The notes beneath the pieces were generated by a model that saw only the letters and a list, made by a program, of their open reading frames with translations, ran no database searches and was not told the DNA's origin. Both the position numbers and the translations under genes were made by a program. From positions 1-64,000 of the forward strand of contig DISB01000018.1 in assembly GCA_002421685.1 (NCBI GenBank): a stretch of DNA of 64,000 bases, read 5' to 3'. The DNA comes from Bacteroidetes bacterium UBA6221. GTDB lineage: Bacteria; Bacteroidota; Bacteroidia; Chitinophagales; Chitinophagaceae. This document shows, one piece after another, positions 8,143-17,078 of this stretch (the first letter of the stretch is position 1; every line of letters starts with the position of its first letter).

Positions 8143-9261
8143 CTATATACCCAGCCCCAGCCCAAACTCCAGGTGTGAGGCTTCCAGGTTGTTCGATTTG
8201 ATAAAGCCGTTCAGGGTAAGCTCTTTTAATACTCCCTCCTCGCCCTGCAATATATAATAGCAATATCCCAGCTTTTGTATGGTTTTGTCCTTATTGATAT
8301 ACGTATGCCGGAAAGGCACCCCCAACTGGGCTATTACACCCACCTTGCCTATAATAAACTCATGCCCGACGAAAATCACTCCTTCCCATGAATGAGCCCT
8401 TTCCTTGCCGGGCATTATCTCGTTGTTGCGCAGGAAAGTATACATCGCGGTAAAATAACTGTAATCAATCCCTGCCAGGACCTTATTCCTGCTGCCATAT
8501 CGCCAGCCGGCATACAAGGTAGCTGTATACACCGGGTACATAGGGCCGTCTACATTATTATATTCAATCATACCCAAGCCCACCCTGGCCTGTATCATCC
8601 ATCTGTTGGGCAACGGCGCAGGTTGTGCGCCCACCCTTTCGGGCTTATCCGTCACCGGGAAATAACGCAAACCTATATGCCCACCATACATATTTACCCC
8701 CAGGTTGGGCAGGCGGAAGGAGCCGTTAGATATATGGCTGAAATTGAATCCGGCATGAACATGAAGGTTGTGGCTCAGTTTATAGCGCAACTGGGTAGTG
8801 AACATAGTAAAATTGTTCAGGTGACTGCCCACCAGGTTGTTTAGCGTGTCCCATGTTGGGTGGCGCTCAAAATGGCGGGTAACATATCCTATGCCATAGC
8901 CGAACCTACAGGTCCACTCCAGCCTGTCGCCCCGCACGATGGGCAGTTCCCATACAGGGTAGAGGCCTACACACCTTCCGTACACCGAATCAATACCATA
9001 ATCTGTATAGGTAATACCTAACCCAACGAGCGGATATTTTCGCCGCACCTGCCATTCTGTATTGCCATCGGTTTGTTTCAGGATATTTATGTCCACCGCA
9101 TAAGATTGCCGGGGCATGGGAGGAAATATATAATTATGTTTGATGATTTTGCCGTACACAGGGTTTACCTCTATGCCATACCCGGCCAATGCATCATTGT
9201 TCTGGGCAAATGATAGCACAGGCAGTATCAACAATAAGGGCAGTAGTGTTTTGGCCGGCAT
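8143..9261 (-). CDS. Acyloxyacyl hydrolase / PagL-like outer membrane protein
   Basis: 372 aa. Signal peptide (cut near SFAQ, residue 19), then alternating beta-strands typical of a barrel. The motif NFSHISNGSF (about residues 172-181) contains the His and Ser expected for the PagL-type lipid A 3-O-deacylase catalytic site, followed by LGVNMYGGHIGLRYFP. PagL enzymes remove the 3-linked acyl chain of lipid A in the outer membrane. Bacteroidota have many distant members of this family, and the protein is longer than classical PagL, so activity on lipid A is only probable. It is transcribed divergently from mqnD. Confidence 0.8.
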   Translation of the reverse strand: MPAKTLLPLLLILPVLSFAQNNDALAGYGIEVNPVYGKIIKHNYIFPPMPRQSYAVDINILKQTDGNTEWQVRRKYPLVGLGITYTDYGIDSVYGRCVGLYPVWELPIVRGDRLEWTCRFGYGIGYVTRHFERHPTWDTLNNLVGSHLNNFTMFTTQLRYKLSHNLHVHAGFNFSHISNGSFRLPNLGVNMYGGHIGLRYFPVTDKPERVGAQPAPLPNRWMIQARVGLGMIEYNNVDGPMYPVYTATLYAGWRYGSRNKVLAGIDYSYFTAMYTFLRNNEIMPGKERAHSWEGVIFVGHEFIIGKVGVIAQLGVPFRHTYINKDKTIQKLGYCYYILQGEEGVLKELTLNGFIKSNNLEASHLEFGLGLGI

Positions 9262-9320
9262 ATAAAGTTCTAAAATAGGAATATTATCAGAACCTTCCCG
9301 GTGGTTTCTGGCAGCATTCG

Positions 9321-9328
9321 TAAATTTG
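9321..9328 (+). promoter_or_regulatory. -7 element of mqnD
   Basis: TAAATTTG, exact match, 7 bases before the ATG at 9336. Confidence 0.65.
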
Positions 9329-9335
9329 CAATTGT

Positions 9336-10163
9336 ATGAAACTCACATTAGGCTTCAGTCCATGCCCCAACGATACTTTTATTTTTGATGCAATGGTCAA
9401 TGGCAAAATCGATACCCGTGGCCTGGTATTCGATTATGTGCTGGAAGATGTGGAGACACTTAACAAATGGGCTTTCGAAGAAAAACTGGATATAACCAAG
9501 CTCAGCTATAGCAGTTACCTGCATTTGGCTCATAAATATGCATTACTGCACAGTGGCAGCGCACTGGGCAAGGGCGTGGGTCCGCTGTTGATAGCCCGCT
9601 TTCCCATGGAGTTGGCCGACCTGGAAAATCTGAAGGTAGCCATACCGGGCGAAAATACAACAGCCAACATGCTGCTTTCGCTGGCTTTGCCGGGGGTAAA
9701 GAATAAAAAGGTTTATGTATTCAACGAGATTGAAGATGCTGTACTGGGCGGCGAGGTAGATGCAGGGTTGATTATTCATGAAAACAGGTTTACCTACCAG
9801 GCAAAAGGATTGCATAAACTCATAGACCTCGGCGACTGGTGGGAACAAAACGTACAGGCAGCTATTCCGCTCGGGGGCATTGTAGCACGCCGCAGTTTCG
9901 ATGATAAGTTGCTGGCAAAGATTGATACAATCATTAAAGAAAGTGTACTGTACGGTTGGAAATATTACCCGCATTTGTCCGATTTTATTACCTGTCATGC
10001 GCAGGAGATGGACGAGCAGGTAATGCGCCAACATATAGAACTGTATGTAAATGAATATACTACCGATCTGGGCGCCACAGGCATAAAAGCTGTGGAAACC
10101 ATGTTTGCCAAAGCATGGGAGGTGGGGATAATTAATAAGCTACCCGGGAATATTTTTTATTAG
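9336..10163 (+). CDS. mqnD: 1,4-dihydroxy-6-naphthoate synthase
   Basis: 275 aa, periplasmic-binding-protein fold used as an enzyme. It starts with LGFSPCPNDTFIF and has LDITKLSYSSYL, SGSALGKGVGPLL, IPGENTTANMLL, VDAGLIIHE and WWEQ...IPLGGI, all typical of MqnD. It converts cyclic dehypoxanthine futalosine to 1,4-dihydroxy-6-naphthoate in the futalosine pathway of menaquinone synthesis. This shows that the organism uses that route rather than the classical men pathway. No other mqn gene is in the window. Confidence 0.93.
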   Translation: MKLTLGFSPCPNDTFIFDAMVNGKIDTRGLVFDYVLEDVETLNKWAFEEKLDITKLSYSSYLHLAHKYALLHSGSALGKGVGPLLIARFPMELADLENLKVAIPGENTTANMLLSLALPGVKNKKVYVFNEIEDAVLGGEVDAGLIIHENRFTYQAKGLHKLIDLGDWWEQNVQAAIPLGGIVARRSFDDKLLAKIDTIIKESVLYGWKYYPHLSDFITCHAQEMDEQVMRQHIELYVNEYTTDLGATGIKAVETMFAKAWEVGIINKLPGNIFY

Positions 10164-10221
10164 TAGTAATGTATACACACAGCATTGCTGTAGTATAAAT
10201 TATCTTTAGTTTTACCTCCTC

Positions 10222-12387
10222 ATGAAACAATATCCCATACATAAGGCGCTCAAACATTTTTTTGGTTACGACGAGTTCCGCCTCAACCAACAACCCATTA
10301 TTGAATCTGTACTGGAAGGTAAAGATGTGCTGGCCATCATGCCTACCGGTGGTGGTAAGTCCGTTTGTTACCAGTTGCCCGCCATACTGCTCGACGGGTT
10401 GACGATTGTTATATCACCGCTCATAGCCCTGATGAAAGACCAGGTGGACGCATTACAGGCCAATGGTATAAGGGCGGCTTTCCTGAATTCAACACTCAGC
10501 AATGCAGAACAGAATAATATCATCAACGCCACCCGCAATGGCGAGATAAAATTGCTCTACCTCGCCCCCGAACGACTATTCAGTAACGGTATGCAGTTTG
10601 TCAATTTTCTTACCACGTTGCCCTGCGCATTATTTGCTATAGACGAGGCGCACTGTATATCACAATGGGGACACGATTTCCGCCCTGAATACCTGCAATT
10701 GGCAGCTTTAAAACAACACTTTCCCCATACCCCGGTTATCGCGCTCACAGCCAGTGCCGATACTATCACGCAAAAAGATATTGTTGACAAACTGCAGTTA
10801 CGCAACGCAAGGGTATTCATTTCCAGCTTCAACAGGGCAAATATTAATTATTATATACAGCCTAAGCGCAAAGCCTTCGACCAGGTACTGCAATACCTGG
10901 ATGAACACCGGAATGACAGCGGCATTATCTACGCGCTCTCACGCGCGTCTACCGAAAGCATTGCTGATAAACTCAGGCAAACTGGTTACAAAGCGGCACA
11001 CTATCATGCAGGCCTTAGCAGCGAGGAGCGTTCTAAGGTGCAAGAGTCTTTCCAGAAGGACGAAACTAAAATTATAGTTGCCACCATTGCCTTCGGGATG
11101 GGTATCGATAAGTCGAATGTGCGTTTTGTGATACATTACGATGTGCCCAAAAATATGGAAAGCTACTACCAGGAAACGGGCAGGGCGGGACGAGATGGCC
11201 TGCGCAGCGATGCGATACTGTTCTATTCATCGGGCGATATCAGCAAGCTCATGCGGTTCATCATGATAGAGAACAATGCGGAGCAAACGGCTGTGATGAA
11301 AAGGAAGCTGCTGCAGATGAAAGACTTTGCAGAGCACGAGGGCTGTAGGCGGCAGTACATACTCCAATATTTCGGAGAAGAATTCCCAAACTATTGCGGT
11401 AGTTGCGATTACTGCCTCAGCAACCTCGAGCATCGTGAAGCAACCATTGAAGCACAGAAAATATTATCAGCGGTTACGCGTACGGGAGAAAAATTTGGCG
11501 AAGATTACATCATAGCCCTGTTACGAGGCTCGCGTAGTGCAAAAATAATACCCGAACATACTGAGCTGAAAACCTTTGGCGTAGGGGCCGACCTGAAACG
11601 TGATGAATGGAAAACCATCATCAAACAAATGGTGCAGCAAAAACTGGTGGATGTTGAATATGGCGCTTACCCCGCACTAAAACTGAATGATACGAGCCGC
11701 CGCATACTGAAGGGCGAAATAAAAGTGCAGCTCACGCTTAAAAAGCCCAAAGCGCCTGTGTCAGCGTCACCCGAAGCTTTGCAGCATTACCCCGATTTAC
11801 TATTGCAACTGAAAGATAAACGAAGTGAAATAGCGGAGATGGAGAATGTACCGCCCTATGTGATTTTAGGTGATAATACCCTGCTGGATATGGCCACATA
11901 CCTGCCGCTCAACTTCGAAGGGCTGAGGCGTATATCAGGTTTCGGGGATTATAAGGTGAGTAAATACGGCCCCGCTTTTATGCAGGTGCTGCAGACTTAT
12001 GCACAAGGGCGCAATCTCGAGAGCCGCATTCATTTGCGTTCGCCAAAACGCGAAAGGAAAGCCACGGAAAGAAAACCGATAGTTAATAATACACAACGTA
12101 TCAGTCTCGAACTCTTGCAGGAAGGATACGATATCGCACAGATAGCTGATAAGAGGAACCTCTCACCCGGCACAGTGGCTGGGCATCTCGTCCCCTTTAT
12201 TCTTGATGGACAGGTAAATGCCACAAAGCTCATAGCACGCGACAGGTTAGACATAATCACCGGCCTGATAAAACAAACCGGGCAGACTTATGCGCTCAAA
12301 CCAATCAAAGATTTACTGCCCGAAGATTATACTTACGAAGAAATAAAAATTGCGCAGGCGCATTATGAGTATATGAAGGACGCCTGA
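10222..12387 (+). CDS. recQ: ATP-dependent DNA helicase RecQ
   Basis: 721 aa. Superfamily 2 helicase: Walker A MPTGGGKSVCYQLPA, the RecQ DEAH form AIDEAHCISQWGHDFRPEY, TASAD, and QETGRAGRDG. A zinc-binding part has CRRQYILQYFGE and CGSCDYC; a winged-helix RQC region follows. An HRDC domain lies at about 520-595 (YPDLLLQLKDKRSEIAEMEN) and a C-terminal HTH extension is seen at about 630-720 (RISLELLQEGYDIAQIADKRNLSPGTVAGHL), as in the long Bacteroidota RecQ. It unwinds DNA in recombination and fork repair. It converges on the GH3 gene with only 3 bases between. Confidence 0.95.
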   Translation: MKQYPIHKALKHFFGYDEFRLNQQPIIESVLEGKDVLAIMPTGGGKSVCYQLPAILLDGLTIVISPLIALMKDQVDALQANGIRAAFLNSTLSNAEQNNIINATRNGEIKLLYLAPERLFSNGMQFVNFLTTLPCALFAIDEAHCISQWGHDFRPEYLQLAALKQHFPHTPVIALTASADTITQKDIVDKLQLRNARVFISSFNRANINYYIQPKRKAFDQVLQYLDEHRNDSGIIYALSRASTESIADKLRQTGYKAAHYHAGLSSEERSKVQESFQKDETKIIVATIAFGMGIDKSNVRFVIHYDVPKNMESYYQETGRAGRDGLRSDAILFYSSGDISKLMRFIMIENNAEQTAVMKRKLLQMKDFAEHEGCRRQYILQYFGEEFPNYCGSCDYCLSNLEHREATIEAQKILSAVTRTGEKFGEDYIIALLRGSRSAKIIPEHTELKTFGVGADLKRDEWKTIIKQMVQQKLVDVEYGAYPALKLNDTSRRILKGEIKVQLTLKKPKAPVSASPEALQHYPDLLLQLKDKRSEIAEMENVPPYVILGDNTLLDMATYLPLNFEGLRRISGFGDYKVSKYGPAFMQVLQTYAQGRNLESRIHLRSPKRERKATERKPIVNNTQRISLELLQEGYDIAQIADKRNLSPGTVAGHLVPFILDGQVNATKLIARDRLDIITGLIKQTGQTYALKPIKDLLPEDYTYEEIKIAQAHYEYMKDA

Positions 12388-12390
12388 TTC

Positions 12391-13944
12391 TTACACCGAG
12401 CTAAGCGATTGCACATTATTTGCTTCCAGCCAGTTCGCCCATTTGGTATAGGTTTCTCCTTTCAGCACGCGCGGAAATTTATTCATGGCGCCGTGTTTGC
12501 CGATAGCGCGCATATACTGATAGAAGGTATCATTGGGCAGTATCTCTACAAATATTTCTTTCAGGGCCGATGTGCGTTCTACCGCATAGTCATCGTTCAG
12601 TTCGCTTAGTGTTTTGTCCAGCAGTTCTTTCACTATGTTAGCATCTACATTATCATCGCTGCCAATATACCAGCGATGGGCAAACAGGTTCTCGTACCTG
12701 AAGCCGGCCACAGTAAATTCATTCACCTCAATGTTTAGCTTCCTGGCCACTATATCTATGGCCTTGTTCATGTTGTCTATGCTCAGGTGCTCGCCGCACA
12801 GGCTCAGGAACTGTTTGGTACGGCCTACTATGGCTATTTCGTGTTCTTTTGCATTGGTAAAACGTACCACATCGCCTATGACGTAGCGCCACGCCCCGGC
12901 GCAGGTGCTCAGCATCACAGCGTAGTTGGTCTGTTCGTTTACCTCGTGCACCAGTATGCTCTTTGCACTATCCTTAATATTGCCGTCATCGTCAAAATTG
13001 TCCGGCGTAAAAGGCACGAACTCGTAAAATATCCCGGCATTCAGCACCAGTTTGATGCCGTGTCCGCCGGGCCGGGCCTGAAAGCCAAAAGAACCCTCGC
13101 TGGCCATATAGGTTTCTATGAAAGTAATGGGCTTGCCCAGCAGTTTCTTAAAGCTTTCGCGGTAAGGCTCAAAAGATACGCCACCGTGTATATATATGCT
13201 GAGGTTGGGCCATATATCGTGGATATTGTTCACTTTATGGTAGCGTATTACTTCCTCCATCACAATCTGCACCCAGGCGGGCACCCCGCACACCGTGCCC
13301 ACATCCCACTTGCGGGCATTGCGCACTATCAGCTTGATGCGGTCTTCCCATTGCGGGCGTTTGGATATTTTCTGCCCGGGTTTGTAAAAGAGGTTGCTCA
13401 TCCACCTAGGCATATTTTTGGCGCTGATACCGCTCATATCGCCCTCGTAATATTCACCTTTCTCAAACAACGAGGTAGTACCGCCCAGCATCAACACCCC
13501 TTTCTGGAAGGCCGCCGGAGGGACATTAAAATCTACCATACTGTACAGCTGTTTGAAGCCCACTTTCTTGATAGATTTTATCATATCCTGGGTTACAGGT
13601 ATATGTTTGCTGGCACTCTCGCTGGTACCCGAGCTTAATGCGAAGTACTTGACCTTTCCCGGCCAGGTTACATTCTCCTCTCCCTGCTGGCAACGGTGCC
13701 ACCATTGCTCGTGCATCTTGTCATAATTGTGTACCGGTACTCCTTTCCTGAACGCTGACATAAAATCCAGTTCCTGGTCCAGCATGTCAGAAAAGCCGTA
13801 CTTTTTTCCGAAGGCTGTATAGCGCGCCCTCTCCAGCAGTTGGCGCAGGGTATTGCGCTGGTACTTTTCCGGGGTAGCCACCGTAAGGTCAAATTGTTTT
13901 CGAAGACGTAACGAACGAGATATGAGGTTACCCAGAATTGCCAT
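12391..13944 (-). CDS. GH3-family adenylating protein
   Basis: 517 aa covering the whole GH3 auxin-responsive domain: FALSSGTSESASKHIPVT (ATP/AMP motif), YMASEGSFGF, YVIGDVVRFT and GRTKQFLSLCGEHLS. GH3 enzymes adenylate a carboxylic acid and join it to an amine. In plants they conjugate jasmonate or auxin to amino acids; bacterial members are widespread in Bacteroidota but their substrates are not established. The gene stands alone, facing recQ, with a 19-base palindrome just upstream (13971-13989). Confidence 0.88.
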   Translation of the reverse strand: MAILGNLISRSLRLRKQFDLTVATPEKYQRNTLRQLLERARYTAFGKKYGFSDMLDQELDFMSAFRKGVPVHNYDKMHEQWWHRCQQGEENVTWPGKVKYFALSSGTSESASKHIPVTQDMIKSIKKVGFKQLYSMVDFNVPPAAFQKGVLMLGGTTSLFEKGEYYEGDMSGISAKNMPRWMSNLFYKPGQKISKRPQWEDRIKLIVRNARKWDVGTVCGVPAWVQIVMEEVIRYHKVNNIHDIWPNLSIYIHGGVSFEPYRESFKKLLGKPITFIETYMASEGSFGFQARPGGHGIKLVLNAGIFYEFVPFTPDNFDDDGNIKDSAKSILVHEVNEQTNYAVMLSTCAGAWRYVIGDVVRFTNAKEHEIAIVGRTKQFLSLCGEHLSIDNMNKAIDIVARKLNIEVNEFTVAGFRYENLFAHRWYIGSDDNVDANIVKELLDKTLSELNDDYAVERTSALKEIFVEILPNDTFYQYMRAIGKHGAMNKFPRVLKGETYTKWANWLEANNVQSLSSV

Positions 13945-13970
13945 TGGCAGCAGTACAAGTTTTAATAAAG

Positions 13971-13989
13971 CCCGTATATCGTATACGGG
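13971..13989. repeat. 19-base palindrome upstream of the GH3 gene
   Basis: CCCGTATA-TCG-TATACGGG, perfect 8-base arms, 27-45 bases upstream of the GH3-family start and about 160 bases upstream of mnmE. It has no T-run, so it looks more like a protein-binding site than a terminator. Confidence 0.6.
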
Positions 13990-14129
13990 GGTGTAAAATT
14001 AACTATTAGTAGCAGAAATACCCTATTAGTGGACGAGGCATATTATATATTACAGCTTTTTTAACTAAAAACGCAGCACACCTGCCGGCGCCAAAAGTTT
14101 CGCTATGTGTTACTCCCGTACAAACCCGT

Positions 14130-14137
14130 TACTTTTG
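14130..14137 (+). promoter_or_regulatory. -7 element of mnmE
   Basis: TACTTTTG, exact match, 11 bases before the ATG at 14149. It places the GTG at 14107 upstream of the promoter and so rules it out. Confidence 0.65.
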
Positions 14138-14148
14138 CGTTGGGAAAA

Positions 14149-15504
14149 ATGTACGACATCAATTCAACCATAGCAGCCATCGCTACGCCGCCGGGAGAGG
14201 GGGCAATCGGCATTATCCGCCTGAGCGGGGCCGATGCCATTGCCATAGCCGATAAAATATTCTCCGGCAAACAACTAGCGAAACAATCCTCGCATACTAT
14301 CCACTTTGGCAGGATAATGGATGGCAGCGAAATAGTGGATGAAGTGGTGATATCATTATACAAAGCCCCGAAAAGCTATACGGGCGAAGACGTGGTGGAA
14401 ATAAGCTGTCACGGCTCGCAGTATGTATTGGAAAGAGTACTGGGACTATGCCTGCAACAGGGGGCGCATATAGCTAAAGCCGGCGAATTTACCCAACGCG
14501 CCTACCTGAACGGTAAAATGGACCTGGCACAGGCAGAAGCTGTTGCCGACCTGATAGCCAGCCAGAGCGGTGCAGCACATAAGGCAGCTATACACAACCT
14601 GCGTGGTGGATTTAGCAGCGAGCTACAGGGTCTTCGCGAGCAGCTTATACAGTTCAGCGCACTGCTGGAGCTGGAACTGGACTTCAGCGAAGAGGATGTG
14701 GAATTTGCAGACAGGACGAAGTTTTACGAACTGGTACAACAGATAACAGGCGCTACGCAGGCGCTTATCCAATCCTTCAGCCTGGGGAATGTGATAAAGA
14801 AGGGGGTGAGCGTTGCCATCATAGGCAAACCCAATGCGGGTAAAAGCACGCTGCTGAATGCCTTGCTGAACGAGGAGCGGGCGATAGTGAGCGAAATAGC
14901 CGGCACCACCCGCGACAGTATTGAAGAAGTGCTGAACATCAACGGCGTACTCTTTCGCCTGATAGACACGGCAGGCATACGGGAACATACCGCCGACATA
15001 GTGGAAAGCATGGGGGTGCAGCGCAGTCGTGATATTATGAAACGAGCGGATATAGTGGTGTACCTGTTCGACGTAAACGAGGAAAGCAGCAAAGAACTGC
15101 AACAGCAGAAAACCATATTTGAGCAGGAAGGCATAAAATACCTGCTGGTGGGCAATAAAACCGACGTAGCAGGTTCGCAGCAGTTTGGCGATGATATATT
15201 ATACATATCCGCCAAAAACAAGGATAACATACAAGCCTTAAGGCAATCGTTATACGACCATGTGATAGGCGGCAGAATAAATACCGAGGGCACCATCGTC
15301 ACTAATGCACGCCACCATGCCGCCTTGCAGGAAGTGCTGAAATCACTCAACGATATAAAGGCCGGGCTGGACAATCATATCTCCGGCGACCTGGTTGCCC
15401 TTGACGTGCGCCGCTGCCTCCACTACCTTGGCGAAATTACCGGGCAGGTGACTACTGAGGACAAGCTGGATTATATATTCAGTAAATTCTGTATCGGAAA
15501 GTAA
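14149..15504 (+). CDS. mnmE: tRNA modification GTPase MnmE
   Basis: 451 aa from ATG 14149; the frame is open from a GTG at 14107, but the -7 element lies between. N-terminal tetrahydrofolate-binding domain (IAAIATPPGEGAIGIIRLSG, YTGEDVVEISCHGS), helical domain, G domain with [15 protein letters not shown] (P-loop), GTTRDSIEE, DTAG and NKTD, and the invariant C-terminal FCIGK whose cysteine is catalytically important. With MnmG it installs the 5-carboxymethylaminomethyl group on wobble U34. MnmG is not in the window. Confidence 0.96.
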   Translation: MYDINSTIAAIATPPGEGAIGIIRLSGADAIAIADKIFSGKQLAKQSSHTIHFGRIMDGSEIVDEVVISLYKAPKSYTGEDVVEISCHGSQYVLERVLGLCLQQGAHIAKAGEFTQRAYLNGKMDLAQAEAVADLIASQSGAAHKAAIHNLRGGFSSELQGLREQLIQFSALLELELDFSEEDVEFADRTKFYELVQQITGATQALIQSFSLGNVIKKGVSVAIIGKPNAGKSTLLNALLNEERAIVSEIAGTTRDSIEEVLNINGVLFRLIDTAGIREHTADIVESMGVQRSRDIMKRADIVVYLFDVNEESSKELQQQKTIFEQEGIKYLLVGNKTDVAGSQQFGDDILYISAKNKDNIQALRQSLYDHVIGGRINTEGTIVTNARHHAALQEVLKSLNDIKAGLDNHISGDLVALDVRRCLHYLGEITGQVTTEDKLDYIFSKFCIGK

Positions 15505-15514
15505 AAGACCTGTT

Positions 15515-15534
15515 AATGTAACTAATGTTACATT
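15515..15534. promoter_or_regulatory. Dyad overlapping the -33 of the TauE/moaDE promoter
   Basis: AATGTAAC-TAAT-GTTACATT: perfect 8-base arms with a 4-base spacer. The right arm overlaps the TTG of the following promoter. The size fits an operator for a dimeric HTH regulator; the regulator is unknown. Confidence 0.55.
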
Positions 15535-15562
15535 GTTGTATCAACATTTGAACGTACTTTTG
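15533..15562 (+). promoter_or_regulatory. Promoter upstream of the TauE-moaD-moaE genes
   Basis: TTG (15533-15535), 19-base spacer, TACTTTTG (15555-15562). It matches the Bacteroidota -33/-7 consensus. Transcription would begin near 15570, 24 or so bases before a terminator-like hairpin. Confidence 0.65.
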
Positions 15563-15593
15563 TAAAGTTTTCATGGTGATAGGGTTTATAGGG

Positions 15594-15622
15594 GCTGAGC
15601 GTTTTTACGCTCGGCTTTTTTA
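15594..15622 (+). terminator. Hairpin with T-run between mnmE and the TauE gene
   Basis: GCTGAGCG (15594-15601) pairs with CGCTCGGC (15608-15615, one T-G pair), followed by TTTTTT. It may be the mnmE terminator. Because it lies after the promoter at 15533-15562, it could also act as an attenuator or end a very short RNA. Confidence 0.7.
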
Positions 15623-15657
15623 TTTCAACAAGCTATATAATTCCTTAATATTACACC

Positions 15658-16407
15658 ATGCCGCATTGGGAACTCGCTATCTTCTTTTTTGCAATTGCAT
15701 TTGTTTATGCATCCGTGGGCTTTGGGGGAGGGTCAAGTTACCTGGCATTGTTGTCCCTTTATGCGCTACCCTTCCAGGAAATGCGACTGGTCGCCTTGGT
15801 TTGTAACGTGATCGTGGTGACAGGGAGCACCATAGTCTTTATCCGCAATGGGCAAGTAGCGTGGGAAAAGATACTTCCGATAGTATTGGTAAGTGTGCCA
15901 CTTGCATATGTTGGCTCGTCTTTGCGCATTAGCCAGGATACTTTTTTTATCCTGCTCGGCTGCAGCCTGGTAGTCGCTTCTATACTGCTTTGGGTAAAAA
16001 CTCAATCGCCCTCTCAAAGCAAGGCCGGCAAATATGCTAACCCGGCAACGAACAGTTTAGTGGGTGGCGCTATAGGCTTTCTTTCAGGGATGGTGGGTAT
16101 TGGCGGGGGTATATTCTTATCTCCCTTGTTGAACATTATGCAGTGGGATACCCCCCAAAAGATAGCCGCTACAGCAAGCGTATTCATACTGGTCAATTCG
16201 CTGGCGGGCATTGCAGGACAACTGTCCCACATGCCGGCTGATATGAACTATGCCCGCATCGCAGTATTGGCAACTGCGGTATTAGCAGGCGGGTTACTGG
16301 GCTCCAACCTGGGTGCCGTCAGGTTCAGCCCATTGGTGATACGCAGGGTTACTGCAATACTCGTGTTTGCAGCCGGTATAAATGTATTGCTGAAACATTT
16401 ACCTTAA
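15658..16407 (+). CDS. TauE/SafE-family membrane transporter
   Basis: 249 aa, about eight hydrophobic segments. The two halves carry the repeated family motif: FVYASVGFGGGSSYLALL at about 12-29 and GFLSGMVGIGGGIFLSPLL at about 139-157. TauE/SafE proteins export sulfite, sulfoacetate or related anions; some take up other substrates. It is 13 bases upstream of moaD in one operon with molybdenum cofactor genes. A link to a molybdenum sulfite oxidase, or to sulfur supplied for the cofactor, is plausible but inferred. Confidence 0.85.
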   Translation: MPHWELAIFFFAIAFVYASVGFGGGSSYLALLSLYALPFQEMRLVALVCNVIVVTGSTIVFIRNGQVAWEKILPIVLVSVPLAYVGSSLRISQDTFFILLGCSLVVASILLWVKTQSPSQSKAGKYANPATNSLVGGAIGFLSGMVGIGGGIFLSPLLNIMQWDTPQKIAATASVFILVNSLAGIAGQLSHMPADMNYARIAVLATAVLAGGLLGSNLGAVRFSPLVIRRVTAILVFAAGINVLLKHLP

Positions 16408-16420
16408 CTAACTTGCAGCT

Positions 16421-16660
16421 ATGGAAATCACAGTGCTGGCTTTCGGCATAGCCAGGGATATATTTGGCGGGAACTCAATACAAATACAGGTGGACGGTGC
16501 AACTACCGGAAACCTGAAAGCTATATTAGAACAGCAATATCCCCGACTAAAAGAACTGGCATCGTATATGATAGCAGTGAACGATGAATATGCACCGGAC
16601 AACAGGACCATCAATATAAGTGATGAGATTGCCATTATTCCACCTGTGAGCGGGGGATAG
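16421..16660 (+). CDS. moaD: Molybdopterin synthase small subunit MoaD
   Basis: 79 aa ubiquitin-like sulfur carrier. It begins MEITVLAFGIARD and ends in IAIIPPVSGG; the terminal Gly-Gly is the site that is adenylated and thiocarboxylated. It gives its sulfur, together with MoaE, to precursor Z to form molybdopterin. moaE starts one base after the stop codon, the usual pairing. Confidence 0.93.
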   Translation: MEITVLAFGIARDIFGGNSIQIQVDGATTGNLKAILEQQYPRLKELASYMIAVNDEYAPDNRTINISDEIAIIPPVSGG

Positions 16661-16661
16661 T

Positions 16662-17078
16662 ATGATAGACGTTCTACTTTCATCGGAGCCATTGGATGTA
16701 ACCCATTGCATCAACCTGGTACGATCGCCGGACTGTGGCGGTATTGATGTATTCATCGGTACTGTTCGTTCGCAGACGAAGGGCAAGCAGGTGGTACGAC
16801 TGGAATTTGAAGCCTATGAACGCATGGCTGTAAAAGAAATGCGCAGGATAGCGAGGCAAGCTATAGAGCAATGGCCTGTACATAAGATAGCGGCACATCA
16901 CCGTACCGGTATATTACAGGTCGGAGAAGTACCTGTCGTGATTGCGGTATCAGCTGCCCACCGCGATGCAGCTTTTGATGCCTGCCGTTATATCATCGAT
17001 ACGCTCAAACAAACTGTACCTATCTGGAAGAAAGAAGTGTTTGGAGACGGTGAGGTTTGGGTGGCTGCTCACCCATGA
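16662..17078 (+). CDS. moaE: Molybdopterin synthase catalytic subunit MoaE
   Basis: 138 aa. Family motifs: GGIDVFIGTVRSQTKGKQV, LEFEAYERMAVKEM, HRTGILQVGEV, and the C-terminal PIWKKEVFGDGEVWV with the catalytic lysine. It dimerises with MoaD and converts precursor Z (cPMP) to molybdopterin. The last 10 bases overlap the 3' end of the moeB gene on the other strand, which is unusually tight for convergent operons. Confidence 0.95.
   Translation: MIDVLLSSEPLDVTHCINLVRSPDCGGIDVFIGTVRSQTKGKQVVRLEFEAYERMAVKEMRRIARQAIEQWPVHKIAAHHRTGILQVGEVPVVIAVSAAHRDAAFDACRYIIDTLKQTVPIWKKEVFGDGEVWVAAHP

Noticed and set aside
12787..13638. 283-codon open frame on the plus strand
   Set aside because: It lies fully inside the GH3-family gene on the other strand, has no family motif, and the GH3 frame carries all conserved motifs.
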